Assembly (NCBI GenBank): GCA_002413045.1
Contig: DHWF01000028.1
Location: forward strand, 1 to 64,000
Length of the DNA: 64,000 nt
Direction: 5' to 3'
From: Chloroflexi bacterium UBA5189
GTDB lineage: Bacteria; Chloroflexota; Limnocylindria; Limnocylindrales; CSP1-4
The first letter of the stretch is position 1. Each line of letters starts with the position of its first letter. The notes under the pieces were generated by a model. That model was not told the origin of the DNA, did not search any database, and saw nothing but the letters and a program-made list of their open reading frames with translations. Below, in pieces: positions 43,614-53,295 of this stretch. The position numbers and the translations under genes were made by a program.

Positions 43614-45265
43614 GTTCGGAAACCTGGTCAAGGCTCGATCACGTATGCGGGGCGGCGTCCCACGGGGGCACCCAGCCGGCGCTGGTGGTCATGGTCTTCA
43701 GCAAGGACCGGCCCCTTCAGCTAGACGCGGCCTTGCAATCGTTCAATGTAGCCACGGGAGGCTCGGCGGCCGACGCGATTCGCGTCCTCTACCTAGCTAC
43801 CTCGCCGTCATTGTCCGCGTCGTATCGCGTCCTGCATGGTGAGCATCCGAAGGTAGGTCTCCGCCGGGAGTCGGCTTTCAAGGTGGACCTGATCTCGCTG
43901 GTCGAGGGATCGTCGCAGGTGATGTTCGTCGTCGACGACACGCTCTTCGTTAATCAGTTCTCGCTGGAGCGGGCGTCACACCTCCTCGAGCGAGACGAGA
44001 GCCTCTTGGGATTCTCGTTCCGCTTGGGTCGAAACACAACCTATTGCTACTCCCTCGATCGCGCCCAGCCGCTGCCGGTGTTTGAGGAACCTTCTCCAGG
44101 GGTCCTCACATACGACTGGACGGCGGCCGAGAGCGACTTTGGGTATCCCCTCGAGCTTTCATCGTCGCTCTACCGAACCGCGGACATCCTGCCGCTCCTC
44201 GGATCCCTCCCGTACACCAATCCCAACACTCTCGAGAGCCTGCTGGCGCAGCACTTGTCCGATTTTCGGCATCGACGCCCGGCTCTGGGATGTTTCGCCC
44301 AGTCCGTCGCGGTGAGCGTCCCGGCGAACATCGTCCAGAACGTTTGGGCCAACAGGGCGGCGACTGACCCAACGCGCACGGCCGAAGCCCTACTGGAGGC
44401 ATACAAGCGGGGCCAGCGCCTGGAAGTCGACCGCTATTCGGGTTTCGTCTCGACTGCGGCTCACGAAGAACTCGAATTCACGATGAGGACCGATCCCTCG
44501 GTACCGACCGTGTCCGTGATCATTCCCTGCTATGAGCAGGCCAACCTTCTACCGGACGCGGTCCACAGCGTTGTGGGTCAGACATTCGGAGATTGGGAAA
44601 TCGTGATCGTGGACGATGGTTCGCCCGATGCAACGGCCGACGTCGCGAGAGCCCTCGCGAACGAATTTGGCGATCGGATCCATCTCGTGCAACGCGAGAA
44701 TGGCGGCCTGTCGGCAGCCAGGAACGAGGGCATCTGCGCAGCCCGGGGTCGATATGTCCTGCCGTTGGATGCAGACGACGTGCTCGAGCCGGCCATGCTT
44801 GAGAGGGCAGTCGCAGTCCTCGATCACGATCCGAGCGTCGCGATTGTGTATACGGACCTCCAACAGTTCGGAGAGGGTTCCGTTCTGATCCGCGCGGCTG
44901 AATTCGACGCGGAACTCCTTCCGGGCTCGAACCAGCTGAGCTACTGCGCTATGTACCGGCGTGAGGTCTGGGAGGCCGTCGGTGGCTACAACTCGAACAT
45001 GAAGTGGGGTTATGAGGATTGGGACTTCTGGATCGGGGCCGTCGAGCAGGGCTACCGCGCCAAGCGGATTCCCGAACCGCTGTTTCGATACCGGGTTCGC
45101 AAAGGCGGGATGTTCGCAAGAGCGCTCGAACATGATGTCGAGCTCAGACGGCAGCTAGCACTGAATCACCCTTCATCGTTTGGGCAGCTGAAGCGACTCC
45201 GTAGGCGTCTCCGGGCGCGATTTGGTTCCAACTTCGGCCACCTGGCGACGAAGCGGCACGCATGA
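43610..45265 (+). CDS. Two-module protein: GT-A-like N-domain plus GT2 domain
   Basis: A 551-residue protein. Residues 1-270 contain VVMVFSKDRPLQLDAALQSF, VLYLATSPSLSASYRVL and QVMFVVDDTLFVNQFS, a second GT-A-like fold with its own DD motif; this SKDRPLQL type occurs in other bacterial glycosyltransferases. Residues 300-530 are a standard GT2: VSVIIPCYEQANLLPDAVHS, WEIVIVDDGSPDATADV, VLPLDADDVLEPAM and KWGYEDWDFW. Both modules seem intact, so the protein might add two sugars. It starts at GTG 43610. Confidence 0.85.
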   Translation: MSSETWSRLDHVCGAASHGGTQPALVVMVFSKDRPLQLDAALQSFNVATGGSAADAIRVLYLATSPSLSASYRVLHGEHPKVGLRRESAFKVDLISLVEGSSQVMFVVDDTLFVNQFSLERASHLLERDESLLGFSFRLGRNTTYCYSLDRAQPLPVFEEPSPGVLTYDWTAAESDFGYPLELSSSLYRTADILPLLGSLPYTNPNTLESLLAQHLSDFRHRRPALGCFAQSVAVSVPANIVQNVWANRAATDPTRTAEALLEAYKRGQRLEVDRYSGFVSTAAHEELEFTMRTDPSVPTVSVIIPCYEQANLLPDAVHSVVGQTFGDWEIVIVDDGSPDATADVARALANEFGDRIHLVQRENGGLSAARNEGICAARGRYVLPLDADDVLEPAMLERAVAVLDHDPSVAIVYTDLQQFGEGSVLIRAAEFDAELLPGSNQLSYCAMYRREVWEAVGGYNSNMKWGYEDWDFWIGAVEQGYRAKRIPEPLFRYRVRKGGMFARALEHDVELRRQLALNHPSSFGQLKRLRRRLRARFGSNFGHLATKRHA

Positions 45266-46056
45266 GCCCGCTTGCTTCGCTCGCCATCAGAACCCGGGAG
45301 CTCGTGTATCACGCCCGACGATCCTTCCGAGATCGACGCGAGATTCCCCGAGCCAGAAGGGAGCTCAGTCGACTCCGAGCTGGGAAGGACGTGTGCTGGT
45401 CGGAGGAGGACGCTCGCGAGCCTTTGGTGACGGTGCGCATCGCGACAAAGGACCGTCCCGAACTCCTCGTCGAACGAGCGCTCGCATCGGCAATTGGGCA
45501 GACCTATTCGAACTTGGACATCCTCATTGTCGGTGATGGCGCCACGCCGGAAACCCTCTCCGCGATCAGCAAGGTCCACGATCCTCGTGTGCGGTTTGTG
45601 AACCTTTCGCCGACCACGTATCCGGCGCACCGTGAAAGACGATGGAAGGTCATTGGTCACGGGCCAATGAATTACGCGCTGGATAACGCCCGCGGCGCCT
45701 GGATCACCCTTCTCGACGACGATGACGAGTTCACGCCTGACCATGTCGAAACGCTCCTCGATGCGGCGGTCGGGCGCCGCCTCGAATTTGTCTATGGCGA
45801 CACGTCAGTTCGGCGCGACGATGGGACGTGGGGAGTCCTCGGCGAATGGCCGCCTCGATATGCGGGGTTCACGCAGGGCGCCGTGATGTATGCATCGGTC
45901 CTGCGGTTCATGAAGTACGACGCGCGAAGCTGGCAAGTGAACGAACCGGCTGATTGGAACCTCTGGCGGAGGATGTTGTTAGCGGGCGTTCGGATGGGCC
46001 ACGTGCCGACAGTCGTCTATCGGTACTACCCGGCTCGGCATGTTCCCCGTGTCTAA
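45262..46056 (+). CDS. Glycosyltransferase family 2
   Basis: A 264-residue GT-A enzyme. After a basic 50-residue N-terminus come VTVRIATKDRPELLVERALA, LDILIVGDGATPETL, the metal motif ITLLDDDDEFTPDH and VNEPADWNLWRRMLLAGVRM near the C-terminus. It is shorter than usual but has the core. It is coupled to the two-module gene by ATGA. The sugar is unknown. Confidence 0.87.
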   Translation: MSPLASLAIRTRELVYHARRSFRDRREIPRARRELSRLRAGKDVCWSEEDAREPLVTVRIATKDRPELLVERALASAIGQTYSNLDILIVGDGATPETLSAISKVHDPRVRFVNLSPTTYPAHRERRWKVIGHGPMNYALDNARGAWITLLDDDDEFTPDHVETLLDAAVGRRLEFVYGDTSVRRDDGTWGVLGEWPPRYAGFTQGAVMYASVLRFMKYDARSWQVNEPADWNLWRRMLLAGVRMGHVPTVVYRYYPARHVPRV

Positions 46057-46089
46057 GTTGGCTCTCCGCTGCGGCTCAATTTCGCCGAT

Positions 46090-47352
46090 ATGCCGGCCCC
46101 GGCTGCGGTCCACATGAGTGGCGTTGCGGTCGTCATCCCGAACTGGAACGGCAGGGAGCACCTGCGTACGTGTCTGTCGTCACTGTCCGTTGGCGACCGT
46201 GCTGACGAGATCATCGTCATTGAGAACGGGTCGTCGGACGGGTCGATGGAAATGGTTCGAGCCGACTTCCCAAACGTCATGGTCATCCCGAACGAGACCA
46301 ACCGTGGGTTTGCCGCAGCATGCAACCAGGGAGCCGCGGCCGCATCCGCGGACTTTGTTGCATTCCTGAACAACGACGCGCGGGTAGCCGCGGACTGGCT
46401 CGCCCCTCTACTGCACATGCTCGAGGAGCAGCCGGACGCTGCCGCAGTTGGATCGCTGGTTCTCGCTTGGGACGGCAAGACGGTCGACTCCGGTCGCTCT
46501 GGACTCACGCCCCTCGTGCGGGGAATCCAACTCGATTTCGGTATCCCTGCAGGCGACGCACCTCACGAGAGCAGTGAGCAACTTTTCGCCAATGGCGCGG
46601 CAATGCTGGTCCGCCGTGACGTGTTTCTCCAGGTCGGCGGATTCGACGAGCGGTTCTTCGCCTACTACGAAGACGTCGACTTCGGCTGGCGCCTCTGGCT
46701 GCTAGGTTGGCGTGTGTTGCTCGAGCCCGCGTCGCGAGTCTTCCATCGCCACCACGGCACAAGCCGGCGATTAGGGCGCGATCGGATCAACTTCCTCCTC
46801 ACGCGTAACGCGATCGCGACGGCGGTCAAGAACGTCGACGATCAGACATTCGCGGCGCTCGTCCCTGTCCTCCTCCTCGACGAATCGGCACGACTCGCTT
46901 CCGGCTTGGGGCCACCTGAGCACCTCCATGCCTCAGGGTTTGAGCCGTTCGCCTTCCACCAGTCTCAAACGTCGCCGCTGGCCGGACGCGCACGCGAGGC
47001 TCTCGGAGCGACGGCGCGAAGCGTGTATCAGCGGGATACCACCGCACGAACCCGCGTGGCTCGAGCACTCGTACGTCTCATCGATCCCGCCTCAAGTGTC
47101 GTCACCTCGGCAGCCCAGGTCAGCGTGGCCGCACTGGACGAGGTGCTGTGGGGGTGGCCCGACTTGCTCGCGGCTAGAGCGGCAATTCAGGCGAAGCGCA
47201 AGCGATCAGATCACGAGATCGCGCACCTCTTTGGCCTCGAGGCCCAGCGTCGCCGGCGTCGCCGTGACGCGATCAGCCCGGATGAAACCCGCGAGGCTGT
47301 ATTCCGGGCGCTTGAGGCAGCGAATCTAGGGTGGCTCCTTCCGCGCGCTTGA
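46090..47352 (+). CDS. Glycosyltransferase family 2 (rhamnosyltransferase-like)
   Basis: A 420-residue enzyme. GVAVVIPNWNGREHLRTCLS, EIIVIENGSSDGSM and NRGFAAACNQGAAAA are the pattern of WcaA/RfbF-type enzymes, which often add rhamnose; FVAFLNNDARVAADWLAPLL gives the DxD position, and FFAYYEDVDFGWRLWLLGWR holds the ED base. The C-terminal 150 residues are a helical extension with an RRRRR stretch. ATG 46114 is an alternative start. It is convergent with the next gene, one base apart. Confidence 0.89.
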   Translation: MPAPAAVHMSGVAVVIPNWNGREHLRTCLSSLSVGDRADEIIVIENGSSDGSMEMVRADFPNVMVIPNETNRGFAAACNQGAAAASADFVAFLNNDARVAADWLAPLLHMLEEQPDAAAVGSLVLAWDGKTVDSGRSGLTPLVRGIQLDFGIPAGDAPHESSEQLFANGAAMLVRRDVFLQVGGFDERFFAYYEDVDFGWRLWLLGWRVLLEPASRVFHRHHGTSRRLGRDRINFLLTRNAIATAVKNVDDQTFAALVPVLLLDESARLASGLGPPEHLHASGFEPFAFHQSQTSPLAGRAREALGATARSVYQRDTTARTRVARALVRLIDPASSVVTSAAQVSVAALDEVLWGWPDLLAARAAIQAKRKRSDHEIAHLFGLEAQRRRRRRDAISPDETREAVFRALEAANLGWLLPRA

Positions 47353-47353
47353 T

Positions 47354-48253
47354 CTAGCGGGGTCCTGAACGCTCGGCCAACAGGCCATCGCGGAGTCCGC
47401 GCGCGATCGCGCGAAGCCGCGCTGGTCTCTCGGCCTCGAAGAGCGTGACCTTGGTGAACTCCTTTGCGAACGCGACGACATCGGCGGCGACGAACCGGGG
47501 CTCTTGACGCCAGAACGAGCGCCAGACGACAGCTCGATTGCGAGTGATCTCGTAGCGCCGGCTGGTGGAATGGTTCGTGACGGTTACGAAGCGCCACAGG
47601 AATCGCCGGCGTACCGGGCGACCGATCGCATGTACGACGGTGGGTCGCAGTGACCGAAGAATCCGGTAGCCTGCCCGCCGAGCTCGGAGGCAGAACTCGA
47701 GATCGACGTAGTCGACGAAGAAGTCTGGCCGGAATCCGCCGATTGACTGCCACGATTCGACCGATACCACCATCCCCGACGTGATGACAGCTGCCGCCTC
47801 GCTCCATCCGCGCCCATCAGGCTGAACGCGGCGATCGCTTCCGACGAAGCCGGCGCCAATCGCCGCAACCTTGGTAGTGCCGGCTAGTTCGAGGACGCGG
47901 CCAGCCTCGACGATCACGCCAGGCCCGGCCTCGCTGTCCTGATCGAGCAGAAGCACCCAGGACGCGCCGCGCTCGGCACCCCACGCGAGCCCCGCGTTCA
48001 GTGCGGCGGCGACGCCTTGGTTCTGTCGGTTCCAGAGAACCTCGATGTCGCCACGCTCCGAGAGGGCCTTGATTTCGCGCTGCTCCTCGATCGAGGACGC
48101 GTTGTCGACGACCAGGACGCGACTCACCTGCGCGAGGACCGGCAGCAGACGATCCGTCAATCCGATTTCGGGGTGAAACGTCGTGACGACCGCGACTGAG
48201 GTCGTGCGATCGAGGTCTGCCACGCCGGATCGTTGCGCCTCTGAGGGGCTCAC
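47354..48253 (-). CDS. Glycosyltransferase family 2 (rhamnosyltransferase-like)
   Basis: A 299-residue enzyme. VAVVTTFHPEIGLTDRLLPV and VLVVDNASSIEEQREIKALS open the fold, NQGVAAALNAGLAWGAERGA follows, WVLLLDQDSEAGPGVI is the metal motif, and FVDYVDLEFCLRARRAGYRI the base motif. The pattern resembles RfbF/RgpB-type rhamnosyltransferases; with rmlABCD nearby, rhamnose is a fair guess. It overlaps the upstream GT2 by four bases and is last in a three-gene minus-strand operon. Confidence 0.87.
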   Translation of the reverse strand: MSPSEAQRSGVADLDRTTSVAVVTTFHPEIGLTDRLLPVLAQVSRVLVVDNASSIEEQREIKALSERGDIEVLWNRQNQGVAAALNAGLAWGAERGASWVLLLDQDSEAGPGVIVEAGRVLELAGTTKVAAIGAGFVGSDRRVQPDGRGWSEAAAVITSGMVVSVESWQSIGGFRPDFFVDYVDLEFCLRARRAGYRILRSLRPTVVHAIGRPVRRRFLWRFVTVTNHSTSRRYEITRNRAVVWRSFWRQEPRFVAADVVAFAKEFTKVTLFEAERPARLRAIARGLRDGLLAERSGPR

Positions 48254-49209
48254 GGATTACGGGCGTCGCTCGGCGGGCGCGATCCAATCATGATTGCTTC
48301 AGTTGCTGCGGTCAGAGCGGCCTTCCCGAGGCGCCTTGCGCGCCGGACATCGGTTGCGCTGAGGATTGCGGCGCGAATACCGAGACCGAATGCTGCGATC
48401 GCGCTCACCACGCGTGCGTAGCCACCCCCATGGCGGCGGGCGACGTACGAGTGAAACGCTCGATACCACCGCGCCGGCTGCTCGTCACCCTGCGACCCAC
48501 CGAGAGCATGGACTACCTCGACGTTGGGCTCGTATACGACGATGCCGCCGGCCTCTCGCAGTCTGCGACAAAGATCGACATCCTCCATGTACAAGAACAT
48601 CGACGAGTCGAATCCGCCGACACCTCGGAAAGCTGCAACTCGAACTGCCATTGCTGCTCCGCTTACCCAATCGACCTGTCGCGTTGTGTCGTTGGGTGGC
48701 AGCTGGAGCGGTGGGAATAGCGATCTGAAGAACGGCAATCGAGCGAGCAGCAGGAAGTGCCCGAGAGCAGATCGTACCGATGGCTCGAAGCCGGCAGAGG
48801 CTGCCCCCTCTGGACCGGAGTCGGCAATGACACGCGGTCCGATCGCGGCTATCGCGGCTTCCGCGACGAGCGCTTCAAGCAGTCGGGACGTGACCCCGGG
48901 ACGAAGCCTCGCGTCCGGGTTCACGAAGAAGGCAAACTCTGCGGAGGTCACTTCGACGCCCAGATTGCATCCGGCCCCGAACCCGACGTTTTGCGGACTC
49001 CTAACGACCCTAGGTTTCGATGGATGTGCCAAGGCGACGGCTGCCGAGCCATCAGGCGAGGCGTTGTCGACGACAGTAATTCCTGACCCTTCTGGCCGGT
49101 CCGCCTGGATCGCGTCGAGGCAAGCAGATAGATAGCGTTCTGATTTGAACGCAACCACGACGAACTCAACGGTCGTGGGTGATATCGATGCTTTGCGCCT
49201 CGCCATCAT
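48250..49209 (-). CDS. Glycosyltransferase family 2
   Basis: A 319-residue enzyme. EFVVVAFKSERYLSACLDAI, ITVVDNASPDGSAAVAL and NVGFGAGCNLGVEVTSAEFA start the fold, FFVNPDARLRPGV carries the DxD position and SMFLYMEDVDLCRRLREAGG the base motif. The C-terminus has a hydrophobic stretch (VVSAIAAFGLGIRAAILSA) that may anchor it. It is the middle gene of the minus-strand operon, with four-base overlaps on both sides. Confidence 0.88.
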   Translation of the reverse strand: MMARRKASISPTTVEFVVVAFKSERYLSACLDAIQADRPEGSGITVVDNASPDGSAAVALAHPSKPRVVRSPQNVGFGAGCNLGVEVTSAEFAFFVNPDARLRPGVTSRLLEALVAEAAIAAIGPRVIADSGPEGAASAGFEPSVRSALGHFLLLARLPFFRSLFPPLQLPPNDTTRQVDWVSGAAMAVRVAAFRGVGGFDSSMFLYMEDVDLCRRLREAGGIVVYEPNVEVVHALGGSQGDEQPARWYRAFHSYVARRHGGGYARVVSAIAAFGLGIRAAILSATDVRRARRLGKAALTAATEAIMIGSRPPSDARNP

Positions 49210-50306
49210 CGTTCGCCGAGGTCTCGATATAAGTCAGCGTGAATCGCGGCACTACGTTCCCACGTGAACTGTGCTGCCCGCTCGATTCCGCGTGCTCGGA
49301 GAGATCGGGCAAGCTCAGGATCGCCTGCGATACGGAGGATCGCAGCGGCGATGGCCTCGACATCAAGGGGATCAACCAACAGCGCGGCGTCGCCAGCAAC
49401 CTCGGGTAGCGAGCCACCGGTAGATGTCACGACTGGTGTGCCGCAGGCCATCGCCTCGAGCACCGGCAGACCGAAACCCTCGTAGATCGACGGGTACGCG
49501 AACACGTCCGCCGCTCGATACTCGCCGGCCAGCTCGGCCTCGTTCACCCAACCGATGGCTTCAGCGCGCACGGACTTCGAAAGCCGCTCGCGAATGCGGT
49601 TCGCCTCGTGGCCATCCGGCCCGGCGACACGCAGCTGGACAGGGATCGTTCGGCTGACGAGCCCGAGTGCGTCGATCAATCGGGTCAGGTTCTTTCGCGG
49701 CTGGAGGGTTCCCACGGCAAGGATCCGGAGGGGTCGATCGCCTGCATAGGGCGCCCACTCCCCTTCGTCGTCTGGCTGGAAGCCCTCGGAGACCCCATTT
49801 TGGGCGACGGCGACCTTTAACTCTGGCAGCCCGTACCGCTCCAGGATGTCGAGGCGGGACGCATTCGAGACGGTGACCACCCGGGTCGCGCGGCGGGCGG
49901 ACGCTCGAATGAGCAGCCGATCCCGCATCAGCGCGCCGCGAGAGAAGAACTTCGGATAGATCTCGAACGAGATGTCATGCACCGTCAGGACGCTCGGCCG
50001 TCCCGTCATCGGCGGAAGGAAATAGATCGCGTGCACGAGATCGACATCTTCGGTTCGCGCCAGTCGCGACATCGCAAGGAGTCGACCGAGACCTCCGCGA
50101 GGTACGCGGCGCCGTTGGGCGAGGCGAGCCAGGCCGCCGAAGTCATCGTCTCGTTCCACTGCCGCGAGGATGTCCAGGTCGTCCCGCCGGCGGAGGCATG
50201 TCAGGAGCTCTCGGACGTAGGTCTCGTTGCCCGTCTGCCGGCGACCGAGCTGGTGAGCATCGAACAGAACCTTGATCGCCCGATCTGGCTGTTGCCTCGC
50301 TAGCAT
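49206..50306 (-). CDS. Glycosyltransferase family 4
   Basis: A 366-residue GT-B enzyme starting at ATG 50306. VLFDAHQLGRRQTGNETYVR opens the N-domain, with SVLTVHDISFEIYPKFFSR following. The C-domain has LRILAVGTLQPRKNLTRLID and the donor site SIYEGFGLPVLEAMACGTPV (E-x7-E), a mannosyl/rhamnosyl-type GT4 signature. It heads the minus-strand operon and is divergent from the gene at 50340; the 33-base gap must hold both starts. The longer in-frame extension upstream is not supported. Confidence 0.92.
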   Translation of the reverse strand: MLARQQPDRAIKVLFDAHQLGRRQTGNETYVRELLTCLRRRDDLDILAAVERDDDFGGLARLAQRRRVPRGGLGRLLAMSRLARTEDVDLVHAIYFLPPMTGRPSVLTVHDISFEIYPKFFSRGALMRDRLLIRASARRATRVVTVSNASRLDILERYGLPELKVAVAQNGVSEGFQPDDEGEWAPYAGDRPLRILAVGTLQPRKNLTRLIDALGLVSRTIPVQLRVAGPDGHEANRIRERLSKSVRAEAIGWVNEAELAGEYRAADVFAYPSIYEGFGLPVLEAMACGTPVVTSTGGSLPEVAGDAALLVDPLDVEAIAAAILRIAGDPELARSLRARGIERAAQFTWERSAAIHADLYRDLGER

Positions 50307-50339
50307 CAAATCCATGATGTCAGAGGCGATTCGGCGCTC

Positions 50340-51464
50340 GTGAAGATCGCCTTCCTCGGCATCCGTGGCATCCCCGCCAACTACGGTGGGTTCGAGACGT
50401 TCGCTGAGCAACTTGGACGACGGCTGCTCGCGGACGGCCACGAGGTCACGGTGTACGGCCGTTCCAACTCGGTCGCAGCTGGACTCCGTACGTACCTGGG
50501 GATGCGCATCGTGCGACTTCCGGCCCCCAGATCGAAATACCTGGAGACGGTCGTCCACAGCTTGTTCGCTGCGGCCCACGCTGCTGTTCGCCGCTACGAC
50601 CTCGTGTACGTCTGCAATTCGGCAAACGTTCCTGCTGTCCTCGTCCTCCTCCTTGCGCGGAAGCGCGTCGTGCTCAACGTCGACGGGCTGGAGTGGCAGC
50701 GTGCGAAGTGGAACCGTGTTGGGCGTGCCTACTACCGCGCGTGCGCATGGCTCGCGGCGCGCCTCCCAGCGCACGTCGTGACCGACGCACGGGTGATCCA
50801 GGCCTACTACCAGCGGGCATACGGGCGTCGCACCGACTACTTCCCGTACGGAACGGAGCTCTCAACGACGGCCGACGACGGGCTTCTCAAAGAGCTCGGC
50901 ACCGCTCCACGGCAATACATCCTGTTTGTCAGCCGGCTTGAGCCTGAAAACAACGCCCATGTTGTCATCGAAGCGTTCAAGTCCGTGCGCACCAACCTCC
51001 CGTTGCTGATCGTCGGCGATGCGCCGTACGCGTCTGACTACATCGCATCGCTTCATCAGACCGACGACCCGAGGGTTCGCTTCACTGGCGCCATCTACGG
51101 GAGTGGGTATCGGGTCCTGCAATCCAACGCCCTCGTGTACGTCCAGGCAACCGAGGTCGGAGGGACGCATCCAGCTTTAGTCGAAGCGATGGGCGCCGGA
51201 AATGCGATCGTTGCGAATGACGTACCGGAACACCACGAGACACTGGCCGACGCCGGCCTCTATTACAGGGGGCCAGACCAGCTCGCCGATTGCATGCAGG
51301 GGCTCATCGATGACCCGGAGCGCGCGGAGGGATTCCGTGCGGCTGCTCGCGCGCGCGCCGAAAGCACGTATTCGTGGGATGCAGTCGCCAGTGCCTACGA
51401 AGGGTGGTTTCGATCTCTGGTTGGCAAGACAGCACAGCCGGCCCCCGTTGAGGACCATCGGTAA
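50340..51464 (+). CDS. Glycosyltransferase family 4 with DUF1972-type N-domain
   Basis: A 374-residue GT-B enzyme starting at GTG 50340. IAFLGIRGIPANYGGFETFA is the signature of the DUF1972 rhamnosyltransferase-like N-domain, and PFGTE-like YFPYGTELST follows. The C-domain has YILFVSRLEPENNAHVVIEA and VQATEVGGTHPALVEAMGAG with Glu at the donor site. Such enzymes often add the sugar next to the lipid-linked primer. It comes 29 bases before rmlA. Confidence 0.91.
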   Translation: MKIAFLGIRGIPANYGGFETFAEQLGRRLLADGHEVTVYGRSNSVAAGLRTYLGMRIVRLPAPRSKYLETVVHSLFAAAHAAVRRYDLVYVCNSANVPAVLVLLLARKRVVLNVDGLEWQRAKWNRVGRAYYRACAWLAARLPAHVVTDARVIQAYYQRAYGRRTDYFPYGTELSTTADDGLLKELGTAPRQYILFVSRLEPENNAHVVIEAFKSVRTNLPLLIVGDAPYASDYIASLHQTDDPRVRFTGAIYGSGYRVLQSNALVYVQATEVGGTHPALVEAMGAGNAIVANDVPEHHETLADAGLYYRGPDQLADCMQGLIDDPERAEGFRAAARARAESTYSWDAVASAYEGWFRSLVGKTAQPAPVEDHR

Positions 51465-51493
51465 GGTGTCGGCGGCTCGATCGGGCGGCTAGG

Positions 51494-52234
51494 ATGCGCG
51501 CGATGAAGGGCCTGATCCTCGCCGGGGGAACCGCGAGTCGCCTGCACCCGCTGACACTCGTCACCAATAAGCACCTGTTGCCCGTCTATGACCGCCCGAT
51601 GATCTATTACCCGATCGACACCCTTCGCGGGATGGGCATCCGGGAGGTCATGGTCATCGTCGGCGGCCGGAGCATCGGCGACATCGTGGAGCTGCTTGCC
51701 GACGGCGGAGACTTCGGCCTGGACCTGACCTACCGCTACCAGCGCGGCGCTCTCGGCATCGCTCATGCGATTGGTTTGGCACGGGACTTCGTCGGCGATG
51801 ACTCCTTCTGCGTGGTTCTGGGGGACAACGTCCTTCAAGGTGGCCATCTGAAGGCTGTTGCTGATGCGTTCGAAACCGGACCGTATGACGCGGGGACGCT
51901 GCTCTACCAGGTGCCAGATCCTGAGCGGTTCGGCGTCGCGGAATTCGACGACAAGGGAGGACTCGTCGGCTTCGAAGAGAAGCCGAAAGCCCCGAAGAGC
52001 GATCGAATTCCGATCGGCGTTTACTTCCTTCGACCCGATGCATTTGACGTGATCGCCACGCTAACGCCATCGGGCCGAGGCGAGTTCGAGATCACCGATG
52101 TGCTGAATCACTACATTCCGCTCGGCCGACTCTTCTGGCACGAGTACGACGGCCGCTGGACGGACGCCGGGACCGTGGAGTCGCTCCTCCATGCCTCGAT
52201 GCTCGCGTCGGCTCCGCAGACGGCGGCCGAATGA
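51494..52234 (+). CDS. rmlA: Glucose-1-phosphate thymidylyltransferase (short form)
   Basis: A 246-residue nucleotidyltransferase that makes dTDP-glucose, the first step to dTDP-rhamnose. The signature is ILAGGTASRLHPLTLVTNKH, differing from the usual GGxGTRLxP by Ala-Ser in place of Gly-Thr. VVLGDNVLQGG holds the metal Asp, and VGFEEKPKAPKSD the conserved EKP. GEFEITDVLNHY and DAGTVESLLHAS are typical. It is about 45 residues shorter than RmlA tetramers because the C-terminal regulatory helices are missing. Coupled to rmlB by ATGA. An ATG at 51503 is also possible. Confidence 0.92.
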   Translation: MRAMKGLILAGGTASRLHPLTLVTNKHLLPVYDRPMIYYPIDTLRGMGIREVMVIVGGRSIGDIVELLADGGDFGLDLTYRYQRGALGIAHAIGLARDFVGDDSFCVVLGDNVLQGGHLKAVADAFETGPYDAGTLLYQVPDPERFGVAEFDDKGGLVGFEEKPKAPKSDRIPIGVYFLRPDAFDVIATLTPSGRGEFEITDVLNHYIPLGRLFWHEYDGRWTDAGTVESLLHASMLASAPQTAAE

Positions 52235-53295
52235 AGATCCTCGTTTGCGGCGGTGCTGGGTTCATCGGAAGCACCTTCGTTCGGCGCAGGCTCACCCAAA
52301 CCGCCGACGAGCTGGTCGTGCTCGACAAGCTGACGTACGCGGGCAACCGGGCCAATCTGTCGGACATCGAGGGCGATCCATCGCTGTCGATTCGGTACGG
52401 TTTCGTGCACGGCGATATCGCCGATCCGACGGTCATTAGGAAGCTCGTCGTGAACGCCGACGTCGACGCAGTCGTCAATTTCGCCGCCGAGTCTCATGTG
52501 GATCGCTCGATCCTGGACGCCGAGGCATTCCTCCGAACAGGCGTCGTTGGCGTGCACATCCTCCTCGAGGCGACTCGAACGCTGGCCGCGGCGCGATCGG
52601 CAAGCGGAAGGCGCCCACCACGGTTCGTGCAGGTGTCGACCGACGAGGTCTATGGCTCGGTGCCGGTTGGGAGCTCAGTCGAAACCGACGTACTCGCGCC
52701 AGCGAGCCCATATAGCGCCGCGAAGGCGGCAGGTGAGCTGCTCGTCCAGTCCTATCGAGCAACCTACGGCCTGGACACGCTGATCACACGGGGATCGAAT
52801 ACCTACGGGCCGTTTCAATACCCGGAAAAGGTCGTACCGCTGTTCATCACGAACGCTCTTCAGAACCTCGCCCTGCCCCTCTATGGCGACGGGCTACAAC
52901 GGCGCGATTGGCTGCACGTCGACGACCACGCCGATGCGATCGGGGTTGTCCTGGATCGCGGCGAACCCGGTGGGGTCTACAACATCCCAGGCACCGGAGA
53001 GCGCGCAAACGTCGATCTGACACGCGCGATCCTGGCGCAGCTTGACTGTCCGTGGTCGCTGGTGCGCACCGTCGAGGATCGCGCCGGGCACGATCGGCGA
53101 TACGCGATGGATGGGAGTCGCCTCGCGGCGATCGGCTGGAGCCATCGCGTTGCGTTCGAGGGTGGGCTCGCTGACACCATTGCGTGGTACCGGGCCAATG
53201 AAGAATGGTGGCGACCGCTCCTCAATGCTGACTGGACGGCCTACTACGACCGCCAGTACCGCAAGCGGCTGGCCGAGTCGGTGCCGCGCGGATGA
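52231..53295 (+). CDS. rmlB: dTDP-glucose 4,6-dehydratase
   Basis: A 354-residue extended SDR for the second step of the rhamnose pathway. GGAGFIGSTFVRR binds NAD, VVLDKLTYAGNRANL and VNFAAESHVDRSI are family hallmarks, STDEVYGS and SPYSAAKAAGE give Thr-Asp-Glu, Tyr and Lys of the active site, and TRGSNTYGPFQYPEK and DGLQRRDWLHVDDH complete it. Overlaps rmlA and rmlD by ATGA. All catalytic residues are present. Confidence 0.96.
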   Translation: MKILVCGGAGFIGSTFVRRRLTQTADELVVLDKLTYAGNRANLSDIEGDPSLSIRYGFVHGDIADPTVIRKLVVNADVDAVVNFAAESHVDRSILDAEAFLRTGVVGVHILLEATRTLAAARSASGRRPPRFVQVSTDEVYGSVPVGSSVETDVLAPASPYSAAKAAGELLVQSYRATYGLDTLITRGSNTYGPFQYPEKVVPLFITNALQNLALPLYGDGLQRRDWLHVDDHADAIGVVLDRGEPGGVYNIPGTGERANVDLTRAILAQLDCPWSLVRTVEDRAGHDRRYAMDGSRLAAIGWSHRVAFEGGLADTIAWYRANEEWWRPLLNADWTAYYDRQYRKRLAESVPRG

